Assembly: GCA_900539035.1 (NCBI GenBank)
Contig: UQAU01000008.1
Location: 8,698 to 72,697 of the forward strand
DNA length: 64,000 bases
From: an uncultured Collinsella sp.
GTDB lineage: Bacteria; Actinomycetota; Coriobacteriia; Coriobacteriales; Coriobacteriaceae
Direction: 5' to 3'
In this document: positions 7,945 to 15,035 of the stretch, one piece after another
Numbering within the stretch: the stretch's first letter is position 1
Layout of the letters: each line of letters starts with the position of its first letter
Notes under the pieces: model-generated
What the model saw: only the letters and a program-made list of their open reading frames with translations
Databases searched by the model: none
Told to the model about the DNA's origin: nothing
Position numbers and translations under genes: made by a program

Positions 7945-9665
7945 TGCTGGGGCCGGACTACATAGAGCACTTCACCGACGCAGCGCAGGGGGCCATGGAC
8001 GAATACACCCTGCGCCTGGTGTGCATCTACGCCGCGCTCATAGGCTCCATCGACTTCGAGGGCGACAGCGCCTACTCGCAGGCCGCCCGCAAGGCGGCGC
8101 TTGCCGCCAAGGACGTGCAGAAGGCCATGAACGAGGAGGGCCGCAGAGCCGCGCGCGAGGCTGCTAAGGCTGCGGCCGAGGCCGTGGCCAAGAGCGCCGA
8201 GGCCGACCTGGCCACGCTGGGCACGGCCATGGGCGCGCTGTCCAAGACGATGCAGTGGAGGCTGCACAACTCATCGCGGGCCACGGCGGCGGGAGTGCAG
8301 GACGTCGTGAGCCGCGACAACCTGAAGATGCCCGCCAACGTGCAGCGCGCCTACCTCGAAGTCGTGGCGCAGGCCGTGGCTCGGGTGAACTCGGGCATGG
8401 CGGGCTACGAGCAGGCCACCCGCGAGGCCGTGCTGAAGCTGGCGCGGCGCGGCGTGTCCGTCGTGGACTACAAGAGCGGGGCGTGGGCGCAGCCCGACGT
8501 GGCCATGCGCCGCCACATTCGCACGCAGGCGGTGCAGGCCGGCAGCCGCAACACGCTGGAGCTGCTTGAAGAGACCGGGCACGACCTCGTGCAGACCTCC
8601 TCGCACGGCGGGGCGCGCGAGAGCCACGCCAAGTGGCAGGGCCGCGTGTTCAGTCTGTCGGGCAAGTCCAAGAAGTACCCGCCGTTCTACCGCGAGACGG
8701 GCTACGGCTCTGTCGATGGCCTGTGCGGCGCGAACTGCAAGCACGACTTCGGCATCTACGTGGAGGGCCAGCAGCTGCGGTACGAGCGCGATCCAGATGG
8801 CGGCGACGAGAAGCGCGAGGAGCGATACCAGGCAGAGCAGAAGCAGCGCGAGCTTGAGCGCGGCATACGCGCCGCTAAGCGCGAGGCAACGGCCCTGGAG
8901 GCCGCCGGGCTCGACAACACCAAGGAGCGCCTGCGCCTGGGCAAGCTGCAGAAGCGCCAGCGCGAGCACATAGCCGCCCATCCCTACCTGTCCCGCGAGC
9001 GCACGCGCGAGGCCGCCGTGGAATCGAAGGAGCGCATCTACCCGCTTGCCACGGACAAGACCTGGGTGCGCGAGAAGTTCATGCCGGGCAAGGGCGCGGG
9101 CACCGCCGCAGACGTGAGCCGCCGCGCCGTGAACGGCAGGGCCTACCACGACAAGGTGGCGTCCCTTCCCATCCCGAAGCGCGCAAGCGAGGCCGTGTAC
9201 GCCGAGAGCCGCCGCATCCTGCGCGACCGCGACGGCACGGGCTACGAACGCATGTCCGTCGTGTCGTGGAAGAAGGGCGAGCGCGTCACCGACACCTTCG
9301 GGCACGGCCTGAAGAGCCAGGCGTGCGGCCTGACCGCCAAGCAGGTGGAGGTGTGCAGGCGCACCAAGGGCGGCGTGGTGCTGATCCACAACCACCCCAT
9401 GAGCTCGCCGCCGTCGTGGACCGACATTCGAACGGTGGCGGAAAACGACTGGGTGCGCAGCTCGGTGGTGGCGTGCCACGATGGTACAATCTACGAAATC
9501 AAGGTGAACGACCGCAGCGTCGTGCAAGCGTACGAGGAGCTGCGAGAGCTGGCGAAAAGAGAGTGCCCGAACGCGGGCGGCGACGTTATCGACCAGCTTG
9601 CCACCGAAATGCTCTACGAGCGAAACGAGGAAGCGAAATGGTTCAGGCTGACAAAAAAGAAGTGA
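7944..9665 (+). CDS. Minor capsid protein 2 fused to a JAMM/MPN-type domain
   Basis: 573 aa. The first ~280 residues match phage minor head protein 2 (SPP1 gp7 relatives): MRRHIRTQAVQAG, TSSHGGARESHAKWQGRVF and YGSVDGLCGANCKH. A charged helical stretch follows (about 285-350). The C-terminal ~150 residues form a JAMM-like metalloprotease site: VVLIHNHPMSSPPSWTDI gives H-x-H-P followed by S-x-x-D. RadC/MPN+ folds carry this signature. Toxin-like or processing enzymes are known as extensions of such head proteins, so delivery with the virion or head maturation are both possible. Confidence 0.8.
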   Translation: MLGPDYIEHFTDAAQGAMDEYTLRLVCIYAALIGSIDFEGDSAYSQAARKAALAAKDVQKAMNEEGRRAAREAAKAAAEAVAKSAEADLATLGTAMGALSKTMQWRLHNSSRATAAGVQDVVSRDNLKMPANVQRAYLEVVAQAVARVNSGMAGYEQATREAVLKLARRGVSVVDYKSGAWAQPDVAMRRHIRTQAVQAGSRNTLELLEETGHDLVQTSSHGGARESHAKWQGRVFSLSGKSKKYPPFYRETGYGSVDGLCGANCKHDFGIYVEGQQLRYERDPDGGDEKREERYQAEQKQRELERGIRAAKREATALEAAGLDNTKERLRLGKLQKRQREHIAAHPYLSRERTREAAVESKERIYPLATDKTWVREKFMPGKGAGTAADVSRRAVNGRAYHDKVASLPIPKRASEAVYAESRRILRDRDGTGYERMSVVSWKKGERVTDTFGHGLKSQACGLTAKQVEVCRRTKGGVVLIHNHPMSSPPSWTDIRTVAENDWVRSSVVACHDGTIYEIKVNDRSVVQAYEELRELAKRECPNAGGDVIDQLATEMLYERNEEAKWFRLTKKK

Positions 9666-9802
9666 CGCCAGAGGATTGGGTGCTCGTCATAGACGACAGC
9701 GCCTCCGAGTCGAAAGCCGCCGAAAAGCTGACCAAAGAAGAGCGCGAGGAGCTTTTCGCCAAGTCCCGCAAGGTTCTGCGCGACGCGGGGCTGATGAAGT
9801 AG
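9638..9802 (+). CDS. Small phage protein, function unknown
   Basis: 54 aa, starting inside the end of the head/JAMM gene (28-base overlap). It is acidic and helical (AAEKLTKEEREELF). No family recognised. It precedes a terminator, so it closes the packaging/portal operon. Confidence 0.45.
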   Translation: MVQADKKEVTPEDWVLVIDDSASESKAAEKLTKEEREELFAKSRKVLRDAGLMK

Positions 9803-9836
9803 ACCAAGCGACAACCGAGTAGACGCACGGCATCAA

Positions 9837-9865
9837 GGCCGCCCATCACGGGCGGCCTTTTCTTT
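9837..9865 (+). terminator. Rho-independent terminator
   Basis: Perfect 8-bp stem GGCCGCCC/GGGCGGCC with 5-base loop followed by TTTTCTTTT. A GGCGACAC motif follows at 9871, ahead of the scaffold gene. Confidence 0.88.
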
Positions 9866-10002
9866 TGCCTGGCGACACCTCGGGGAAGATGCGGTCACGC
9901 GATGGGGCGGCGACAACATGCCCCGCACGCGACCGCGGCGACAACGGCGGGCCATCCAAGCGCGCAGGGAAGCGCGACAACCAAACACGGAAGGAGCAAG
10001 CG

Positions 10003-10563
10003 ATGGCGGACGACAACAAGCCCCAAGGCAACGAGGGCGGCGACAACGGCCAGCAGACCGAGCCCGCGAAGGAGGTCGTGTCCTACGCGAAGTACAAGCG
10101 CGAGACCGACGAGTACCAGGAGCAGGTGAAGGCCCTCAAGGCCGAGCTGGAGCAGCGCGACAAGCAGATCGAGGAGTTCACCGCCAAGGCGGGCAACGCC
10201 GACGAGCTGCAGGCCGCGCTCGACAAGGCCAAGGCCGACAACGAGGCGTACAAGGCCGACGCCGAGAAGCGCGAGGCCGACATGCGCCGCGACTTCGCCA
10301 TCGACACCAAGCTGGCGCAGATGGGCGTGCGCAACGCCAAGGCGGCGCGCGCGATCATCCCGAACATCGCTGACGCGAAGCTGGACGAGCAGGGCAACCT
10401 CACGGGCATCGACTTCGAGGCCCTGAAGAAGGATAACGCCTACATGTTCACCGACCAGCCCCGCGAGAGCGCGGGCGGCGACCCCAAGGGCGGCGCAGGC
10501 TCCGACGGCCTGGCCGACTTCCGCGCAGCTTTCGGACTCACCGACGAATCTTCAAAGGAGTAA
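10003..10563 (+). CDS. Capsid scaffolding protein
   Basis: 186 aa, ATG after AAGGAG. It is strongly acidic and helical, with a long coiled coil (about residues 35-95) and a small C-terminal region (GLADFRAAFGL). This matches phage minor structural GP20/scaffold proteins encoded just upstream of the major capsid gene, which guide procapsid assembly and then leave. Lack of a protease domain agrees with an SPP1-like head. Confidence 0.82.
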   Translation: MADDNKPQGNEGGDNGQQTEPAKEVVSYAKYKRETDEYQEQVKALKAELEQRDKQIEEFTAKAGNADELQAALDKAKADNEAYKADAEKREADMRRDFAIDTKLAQMGVRNAKAARAIIPNIADAKLDEQGNLTGIDFEALKKDNAYMFTDQPRESAGGDPKGGAGSDGLADFRAAFGLTDESSKE

Positions 10564-10566
10564 ATC

Positions 10567-11448
10567 ATGCCAAACAGCATCGAACTGCCCAAGGGCTACG
10601 AGAACGTGCTCATGGAGGCGTACCGCAAGGAATCCCTGACCGCAGTGCTTGAGAGCGCCGCGCCGCAGGGCAACATCGCGCAGATGGAGCAGCTGGGCGA
10701 GTTCTACTATCCCGTCTACTCCATGGGTGGCCTGGGCGACGTGCAGGCCAACGGGCGACTGCCTCAGAACAGCGGCGCGTCCCTGACTTGGAAGCCCATC
10801 AGCGCCAACTACGACCGCGGCACCATCCTGGAAATCGACCAGAAAGTGGACGCCCAGTCCTTCAATCTGGCGTTCGGCAACGCCGCCGCGCACTTCAACC
10901 GCACCAAGGTGGTGCCCGAGGGAGACGCGTTCGTGTTCTCCACGCTGTGCGCAGGCACCGGCATCACCAAGGAGCAGAAGACCTACGCCGACGGCGCGGA
11001 CATGCTCAAGGGCCTGAACGCCGCCATGTGCGACATGGACGAGAAGGAGGTGCCGGAAGAGGGCCGCGTGCTGTTCATCACCCCCACCCTGCTGGGTATG
11101 GTGAAGGACCTGGACACCACCAAGTCCCGAGAGGCGCTGGACGGCTTCTCCTCCATCGTGAAGGTGCCGCAGTCCCGCTTCTACAGCGCCATCGACCTTT
11201 TGGACGGCACCACCAAGGACGAGGAGATCGGCCACTACAAGAAGGGCACCGGCGCGGTGGACATGAACTTCCTCATCGTCCACAAGGACGCCGTGGTGCT
11301 GCGCTGGAACTTCGCGCACGGCAAGGTCATCGACGCCGAGGACAACCAGCAGGGCTTCGGCCACCTGTTCAAGTACCGCAAGTACGGCGTGTGCGGCGTG
11401 CGCGAGAACCTGGCGCACTACATCACCGCAGGCATGAAGGCCGCGTAG
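10567..11448 (+). CDS. Major capsid protein
   Basis: 293 aa with a good ribosome binding site (AAAGGAG). Position 3 bases after the scaffold gene, length and composition fit an HK97-fold capsid protein; GRLPQNSGASLTWKP and the C-terminal HKDAVVLRWNFAHGKVID and FKYRKYGVCGVREN resemble capsid P-domain strands. It would be the most abundant virion protein. Assigned mainly from gene order and general sequence character. Confidence 0.8.
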   Translation: MPNSIELPKGYENVLMEAYRKESLTAVLESAAPQGNIAQMEQLGEFYYPVYSMGGLGDVQANGRLPQNSGASLTWKPISANYDRGTILEIDQKVDAQSFNLAFGNAAAHFNRTKVVPEGDAFVFSTLCAGTGITKEQKTYADGADMLKGLNAAMCDMDEKEVPEEGRVLFITPTLLGMVKDLDTTKSREALDGFSSIVKVPQSRFYSAIDLLDGTTKDEEIGHYKKGTGAVDMNFLIVHKDAVVLRWNFAHGKVIDAEDNQQGFGHLFKYRKYGVCGVRENLAHYITAGMKAA

Positions 11449-11462
11449 GAAGGAGGCGCGAC

Positions 11463-11618
11463 ATGCGCACCGTTGGACTGGCCTTCGAGAAGGAGGCCCC
11501 GAAGAAGGCCAAGCCCGCCAAGGGCAAGGCGGAAAAGCCCGAGGCGAAGGCCGCAGACGAGCAGCCCGCCAAGGGCAAGGCGGAAAAGCCCGAGGCGGCC
11601 GAGGACGATGGAAACTAG
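11463..11618 (+). CDS. Short Lys/Ala/Pro-rich protein
   Basis: 51 aa. After MRTVGLAFEKEAPKK the sequence contains the 12-residue unit PAKGKAEKPEA twice, giving a highly charged disordered tail. It sits between capsid and connector genes, a place where small decoration-type or charged linker proteins occur. No family recognised. Confidence 0.45.
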   Translation: MRTVGLAFEKEAPKKAKPAKGKAEKPEAKAADEQPAKGKAEKPEAAEDDGN

Positions 11619-11967
11619 AGCCCCGACCCACGAGGACTACCTGGCAGCCGGGCGCGGGGAGCTGTCCGCCGAGGAGTTCAAGGCGGCGCTCCCCCACGCC
11701 ACGGCAGCCGTGCGCGACCTGATCTTCCCCAACGAGCCGGACGGCTCCGAGGAGTGGGCGCGCGCGGTCATGGCGGCCTGCGAGGTCGACGCCGCGTACG
11801 GATGCTCGGGCGGCATCATGGAGGGCGGCGGCTTTACCGTCGGCTCGTTCTCGTGGAACCCCGGTACCGAAGGGGCCAGCACCTACCGCAGCGACATGGA
11901 GGCCGCCGTCCGCCGCGAGCTGCTTGGAACGCCGCTGCTCTACGCGGGCATCGGGGGTACCAGATGA
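11608..11967 (+). CDS. Head-tail connector protein
   Basis: 119 aa, overlapping the preceding ORF by 11 bases. HEDYLAAGRGELSAEEFKAALPHATAAVRDLI followed by a helical bundle is like the gp15/gp6-type adaptor that sits under the portal. The gene lies in the expected place between capsid and stopper. Assigned by order and helix pattern. Confidence 0.55.
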   Translation: METRAPTHEDYLAAGRGELSAEEFKAALPHATAAVRDLIFPNEPDGSEEWARAVMAACEVDAAYGCSGGIMEGGGFTVGSFSWNPGTEGASTYRSDMEAAVRRELLGTPLLYAGIGGTR

Positions 11968-12293
11968 TGCGGGTGCCGCGCTCGGCGCGGCCCTCCACCA
12001 TGTTCGTCAAGGTGCCCAGGGAGGGCGGCTACGGCGGCGAGTTCGAGCAGCCCGTCGAGGTGCGCCGCGTGCGCTTCGAGCCCGTCTCGGCGTGGCTCGT
12101 GCGCGAGTACGCCCTAGGCGACGGCGCGCAGGGCCTCGTGATAGCAGACGGCGCGGACAGCCCCGGCATGTTCGACGTGCCCGTGGGCAGCCGCGTGAGC
12201 ATCGACGGGGGCGAGTGGATGAACGTGGCGAGGTGCACGCCCCGCCGCGCGTTCGGCACCCGTCCCCACCACTGGGAACTGGAGGTGAGGTAG
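11964..12293 (+). CDS. Minor capsid protein / head-tail stopper
   Basis: 109 aa, ATGA overlap with the connector gene. A small all-beta protein with FVKVPREGGYGGEF, VPVGSRVSIDG and a final HHWELEVR. It resembles phage minor capsid 1 / SPP1 gp16-like stopper proteins that close the DNA channel. Family call is moderate. Confidence 0.55.
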   Translation: MMRVPRSARPSTMFVKVPREGGYGGEFEQPVEVRRVRFEPVSAWLVREYALGDGAQGLVIADGADSPGMFDVPVGSRVSIDGGEWMNVARCTPRRAFGTRPHHWELEVR

Positions 12294-12295
12294 CC

Positions 12296-12646
12296 ATGCC
12301 CGCAGCAGTTACGGTCGACCTGACCAAGCTCATGAAGCGTTTCAGCGCGAAGGAGCTGGAGGCCAAGCAGGTGAAGTTCGCCATGAGCGTGGCCGAGGAC
12401 ATGAACGCGTTCACGCCAGAGGACACCAAGCGCATGCACAACTCCATGCAGGCCGCCTCCGACTTCAGGCAGGGCCTCGTCATATGGGACGCCGACTACG
12501 CCGCCTACGTGCGCGACCTGCCCGACAGCTCCATCAAGCACGGCAAGAACCCGAGGGCCAAGGCCGACTGGCCGAAGGCCGCGAAGGAAGCGCATGGCGA
12601 GGACTGGGAGCGCCTGGCCGTCGACCTCCTGACCGAGGGGGCGTGA
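12296..12646 (+). CDS. Minor capsid / HK97 gp10-like tail-completion protein
   Basis: 116 aa. Pattern of an N-terminal helix, then DMNAFTPEDTKRMHNSM, VIWDADYAAYVRDLP and a Trp-rich end is shared with gp10-like head-tail joining proteins (VPxxTGxLRxS followed by YAxYVE...). Located correctly between stopper and terminator. Confidence 0.6.
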   Translation: MPAAVTVDLTKLMKRFSAKELEAKQVKFAMSVAEDMNAFTPEDTKRMHNSMQAASDFRQGLVIWDADYAAYVRDLPDSSIKHGKNPRAKADWPKAAKEAHGEDWERLAVDLLTEGA

Positions 12647-12647
12647 C

Positions 12648-13046
12648 ATGGCCCCGGACGTGATGGAGGCGGCGAAGGCCGCCATAGAGGCCCTGGGCTA
12701 CGGCCCGGTGCTCCTCACCCGCCTGGCCGCCTCGCGCGGCCACGACGACGCGGTGGTGCTGCGGCCCATGCCCACCACCGACGCGGTGCGCCACATGGAC
12801 GGCACCCGCCGTGTCGGATACGTGCTGCAGGTCATCGTGAAGGACACCTCCGAGGCCAAGGCCATGGGCGACGCCTACGACCTGGCCGACGCGTTGGACG
12901 GGGCCGACCTGTCCTCGCCCACCGGCTCCTACGGCTTCATCAGCGCGGCGCTGTACACAGAGCCGCAGGAGATAACGCCGCCGGAGGGCGGGCCGTACCT
13001 GTGGGAGTTCCGAATCAAAGCGACCATAACCATAGAGAAGGGATAA
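12648..13046 (+). CDS. Minor capsid / tail terminator protein
   Basis: 132 aa, one base after the preceding stop codon. The sequence is an alpha/beta protein with RRVGYVLQVIVKD, DLADALDGADL and a final strand WEFRIKATITIEK. Size and place just before the major tail protein suggest the tail terminator (minor capsid 3 family). Moderate confidence. Confidence 0.55.
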   Translation: MAPDVMEAAKAAIEALGYGPVLLTRLAASRGHDDAVVLRPMPTTDAVRHMDGTRRVGYVLQVIVKDTSEAKAMGDAYDLADALDGADLSSPTGSYGFISAALYTEPQEITPPEGGPYLWEFRIKATITIEKG

Positions 13047-13048
13047 CG

Positions 13049-13765
13049 ATGGCAAAGAACCAAGACCTGGGCTTCGCGCCCAACTACATGAGCGCGCTGG
13101 AGATCGACACCACGCCAGACGCGGCCAGCCCCACGTGGGCCATCTTCTCGCGCGGCATCACCGAGGTGAAGCCGACCACCAACGAGACCACCGAGACCAA
13201 GGACTACTACGACGGCTACGGCACTCCCACCGACAAGGTGAAGAGCGTGCAGCCGCAGTACGAGGTCACAGGCGACCGCTGCTACGGCGACCCCGCGCAG
13301 GACTTCGTTGCCAGCCTGGCGCTTGAGACCGGCGAGGGCCGCACGGGCCACTTCCGCCACACCGACCCCAACGGCGACGTGGTGGAGGGCGACTGCACCT
13401 ACCTGGGCCTGACCGTCGGCTCGCAGCAGGGCGCGGCGTCCGACCCCGGCGCGTTCTCCTGCACAATCTCGGGCGCTGGCGCTATGCGCTACATCCCCGC
13501 CAACAAGCTCAAGCAGCCCACGGGCGTCACCTGCACCGCGCCGACCGGCCCGTCCGTGGGCAAGTCCATGAAGCTCGCGCCGACCGTCACGCCCGCCGAG
13601 GCGAACGCCAAGTGCTTCTTCGCATCGGGCAACACCGACGTGGCCACCGTCGACAGCGACGGCAACGTGACGGGCGTGGCCGCAGGCGAGGCGGTCATCA
13701 CCGTGCGCTGCGCGTCCAAGCCGAGCATCTGCACGCAGGTGAAGGTCACCGTGGCGGCGAAGTAG
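13049..13765 (+). CDS. Major tail protein with C-terminal Ig-like (Big2) domain
   Basis: 238 aa. Residues 1-155 are a tail-tube protein (TTNETTETKDYYDGYG and DPAQDFVASLALETG are typical). Residues ~158-238 form a bacterial Ig-like group 2 domain: VTCTAPTGPSVGKSMKL, VDSDGNVTGVAAGEAVITV. Such extra domains decorate the tube surface of siphophages and may bind carbohydrates or host surfaces weakly. A GGCGACAC motif at 13771 and a terminator follow. Confidence 0.85.
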   Translation: MAKNQDLGFAPNYMSALEIDTTPDAASPTWAIFSRGITEVKPTTNETTETKDYYDGYGTPTDKVKSVQPQYEVTGDRCYGDPAQDFVASLALETGEGRTGHFRHTDPNGDVVEGDCTYLGLTVGSQQGAASDPGAFSCTISGAGAMRYIPANKLKQPTGVTCTAPTGPSVGKSMKLAPTVTPAEANAKCFFASGNTDVATVDSDGNVTGVAAGEAVITVRCASKPSICTQVKVTVAAK

Positions 13766-13800
13766 CCGCAGGCGACACCAGACATAACCTCCTGGACATG

Positions 13801-13836
13801 GGGGCGCGGGCTAGTGAGCGGCCCGCGCCCCTTTTC
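13801..13836 (+). terminator. Rho-independent terminator
   Basis: Perfect 10-bp GC stem GGGGCGCGGG/CCCGCGCCCC with an 11-base loop, then CTTTT-like tract. Placed after the major tail gene, it would lower expression of downstream chaperone and tape-measure genes. Confidence 0.8.
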
Positions 13837-13873
13837 TATGCCCGACGCTCACCGCTCACGAAAGGGGCAACAA

Positions 13874-14377
13874 ATGGAACTTCTGAAAAACATCCGCGCG
13901 TACGAGGACGTGTTCTTCGAGGACCCCGAGGAGAACCCCGACACGCCGCGCTTCCGCGTGTGGTTCGACGACAAGCACATCGAGGAGTACCTGGCCAAGG
14001 TCGGCAACGCCATCGACCGCGCGCAGGCCAACGAGCAGATGGCCCGCGAGGCCGACACCCCCGAGAAGGCGGCCGAGGCCAACGCCGCGCAGGCCCGCCT
14101 CATGAAGCGCACCATCTCGGCGTTCATCGGCACCGAGGGCTGGGAGCAGCTGCTCGCGTGGATGGGCGGCGACGAGGGCCCCATCGCGCCCGAGGAGAAC
14201 ATCCGCATCCTGGGCGAGGTCTTCGCCACGTTCCTCAACATGTTGGCGCGCCACGCGACCAGCGAGCAGCTGATGGCGTGCGGCCTTGCATACAGCGAGC
14301 GCGCCGATCAGGTCCAGGCGCTCAACCGCGCCCAGCGCCGCGCCAAGGCCAAGCGCAAGAAGAAGGGCGGCAAGTAA
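13874..14377 (+). CDS. Tail assembly chaperone (first ORF)
   Basis: 167 aa with AAAGGGGC upstream. Acidic N-terminal domain followed by helices and a very basic end (RRAKAKRKKKGGK). It lies between major tail protein and tape measure, where chaperones that coat the tape measure are encoded. The next gene overlaps by one base (TAATG). I see no clear frameshift slippery site; the two ORFs are separately startable. Confidence 0.62.
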   Translation: MELLKNIRAYEDVFFEDPEENPDTPRFRVWFDDKHIEEYLAKVGNAIDRAQANEQMAREADTPEKAAEANAAQARLMKRTISAFIGTEGWEQLLAWMGGDEGPIAPEENIRILGEVFATFLNMLARHATSEQLMACGLAYSERADQVQALNRAQRRAKAKRKKKGGK

Positions 14378-15033
14378 TGCTGCCAGCCGCGCTCACGGCC
14401 GAGCGGGTGCGGCTGCCCGACGGCACGAGCGCCACGCGCTACCCGTGGAACGGCGAGGAGGTGCTGGTGCGCGACGACGCGCTCACGATCATCCGCGTCA
14501 TCGAGGTGCTGACCGACGAGGGCAAGTCCGACGACCAGCGCCGGGACGAGTTCCTGGCGCTGTTCTTCGTGGACTGGGCGGACGCGTGGTGCGCATGCGA
14601 CTACGACGCCGCCGAGTTCGTGCGGATGCGCGACGCGGCGGTATGGGACATGTGCGGACTCGACCTGACCGGCGACCGCCCGCACGAGACCCCGCTGTGG
14701 GACTTGGAGGAGGACGCGGCGCGCATACGCACCAGCTTCCGCCAGGCCTACGGCATCGAGTGGGACGAGGTGCGCGGTCGAATCAGCTTTGCCGAGTTCG
14801 TGGCACTCGTGGGCGGCTGCCCGCAGGACACGCCGCTCGGCGCGGCCATCCACTACCGCAACCCGGCGACCAAGCCGAAGCCAACCAAATACAACAGGCA
14901 GGAGGTCGAGGCCTGGAACGCCGCCCACAAGGCGTTCGAACTCGGCAAAGGCCGCAGCTCACACGGCTCTGAGGAAGGAAGCGACGCGGCGATGCGCGAT
15001 GTGTTCGCCGCGCTCAAGAGAGCGACGAGGTGA
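14377..15033 (+). CDS. Bacteriophage Gp15-like tail assembly protein
   Basis: 218 aa. SFRQAYGIEWDEV, ISFAEFVALVGGCPQDTPLG and AIHYRNP are the conserved core of the phage Gp15 family, encoded immediately before the tape measure in Firmicute and actinobacterial siphophages. The C-terminal FAALKRATR is basic. Presumed second tail assembly chaperone. Confidence 0.7.
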   Translation: MLPAALTAERVRLPDGTSATRYPWNGEEVLVRDDALTIIRVIEVLTDEGKSDDQRRDEFLALFFVDWADAWCACDYDAAEFVRMRDAAVWDMCGLDLTGDRPHETPLWDLEEDAARIRTSFRQAYGIEWDEVRGRISFAEFVALVGGCPQDTPLGAAIHYRNPATKPKPTKYNRQEVEAWNAAHKAFELGKGRSSHGSEEGSDAAMRDVFAALKRATR

Positions 15034-15035
15034 GC

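Noticed and set aside
5200..9665. Very long out-of-frame ORFs over terminase, portal and head genes (Arg/Gly/His-rich)
   Set aside because: Low-complexity shadow translations; the real starts of portal (6430) and head protein (7944) lie within them in the correct frames.
13874..15033. Programmed frameshift between the two tail assembly chaperone ORFs
   Set aside because: I see no heptameric slippery sequence at the end of the first ORF; the second has its own ATG overlapping the stop.
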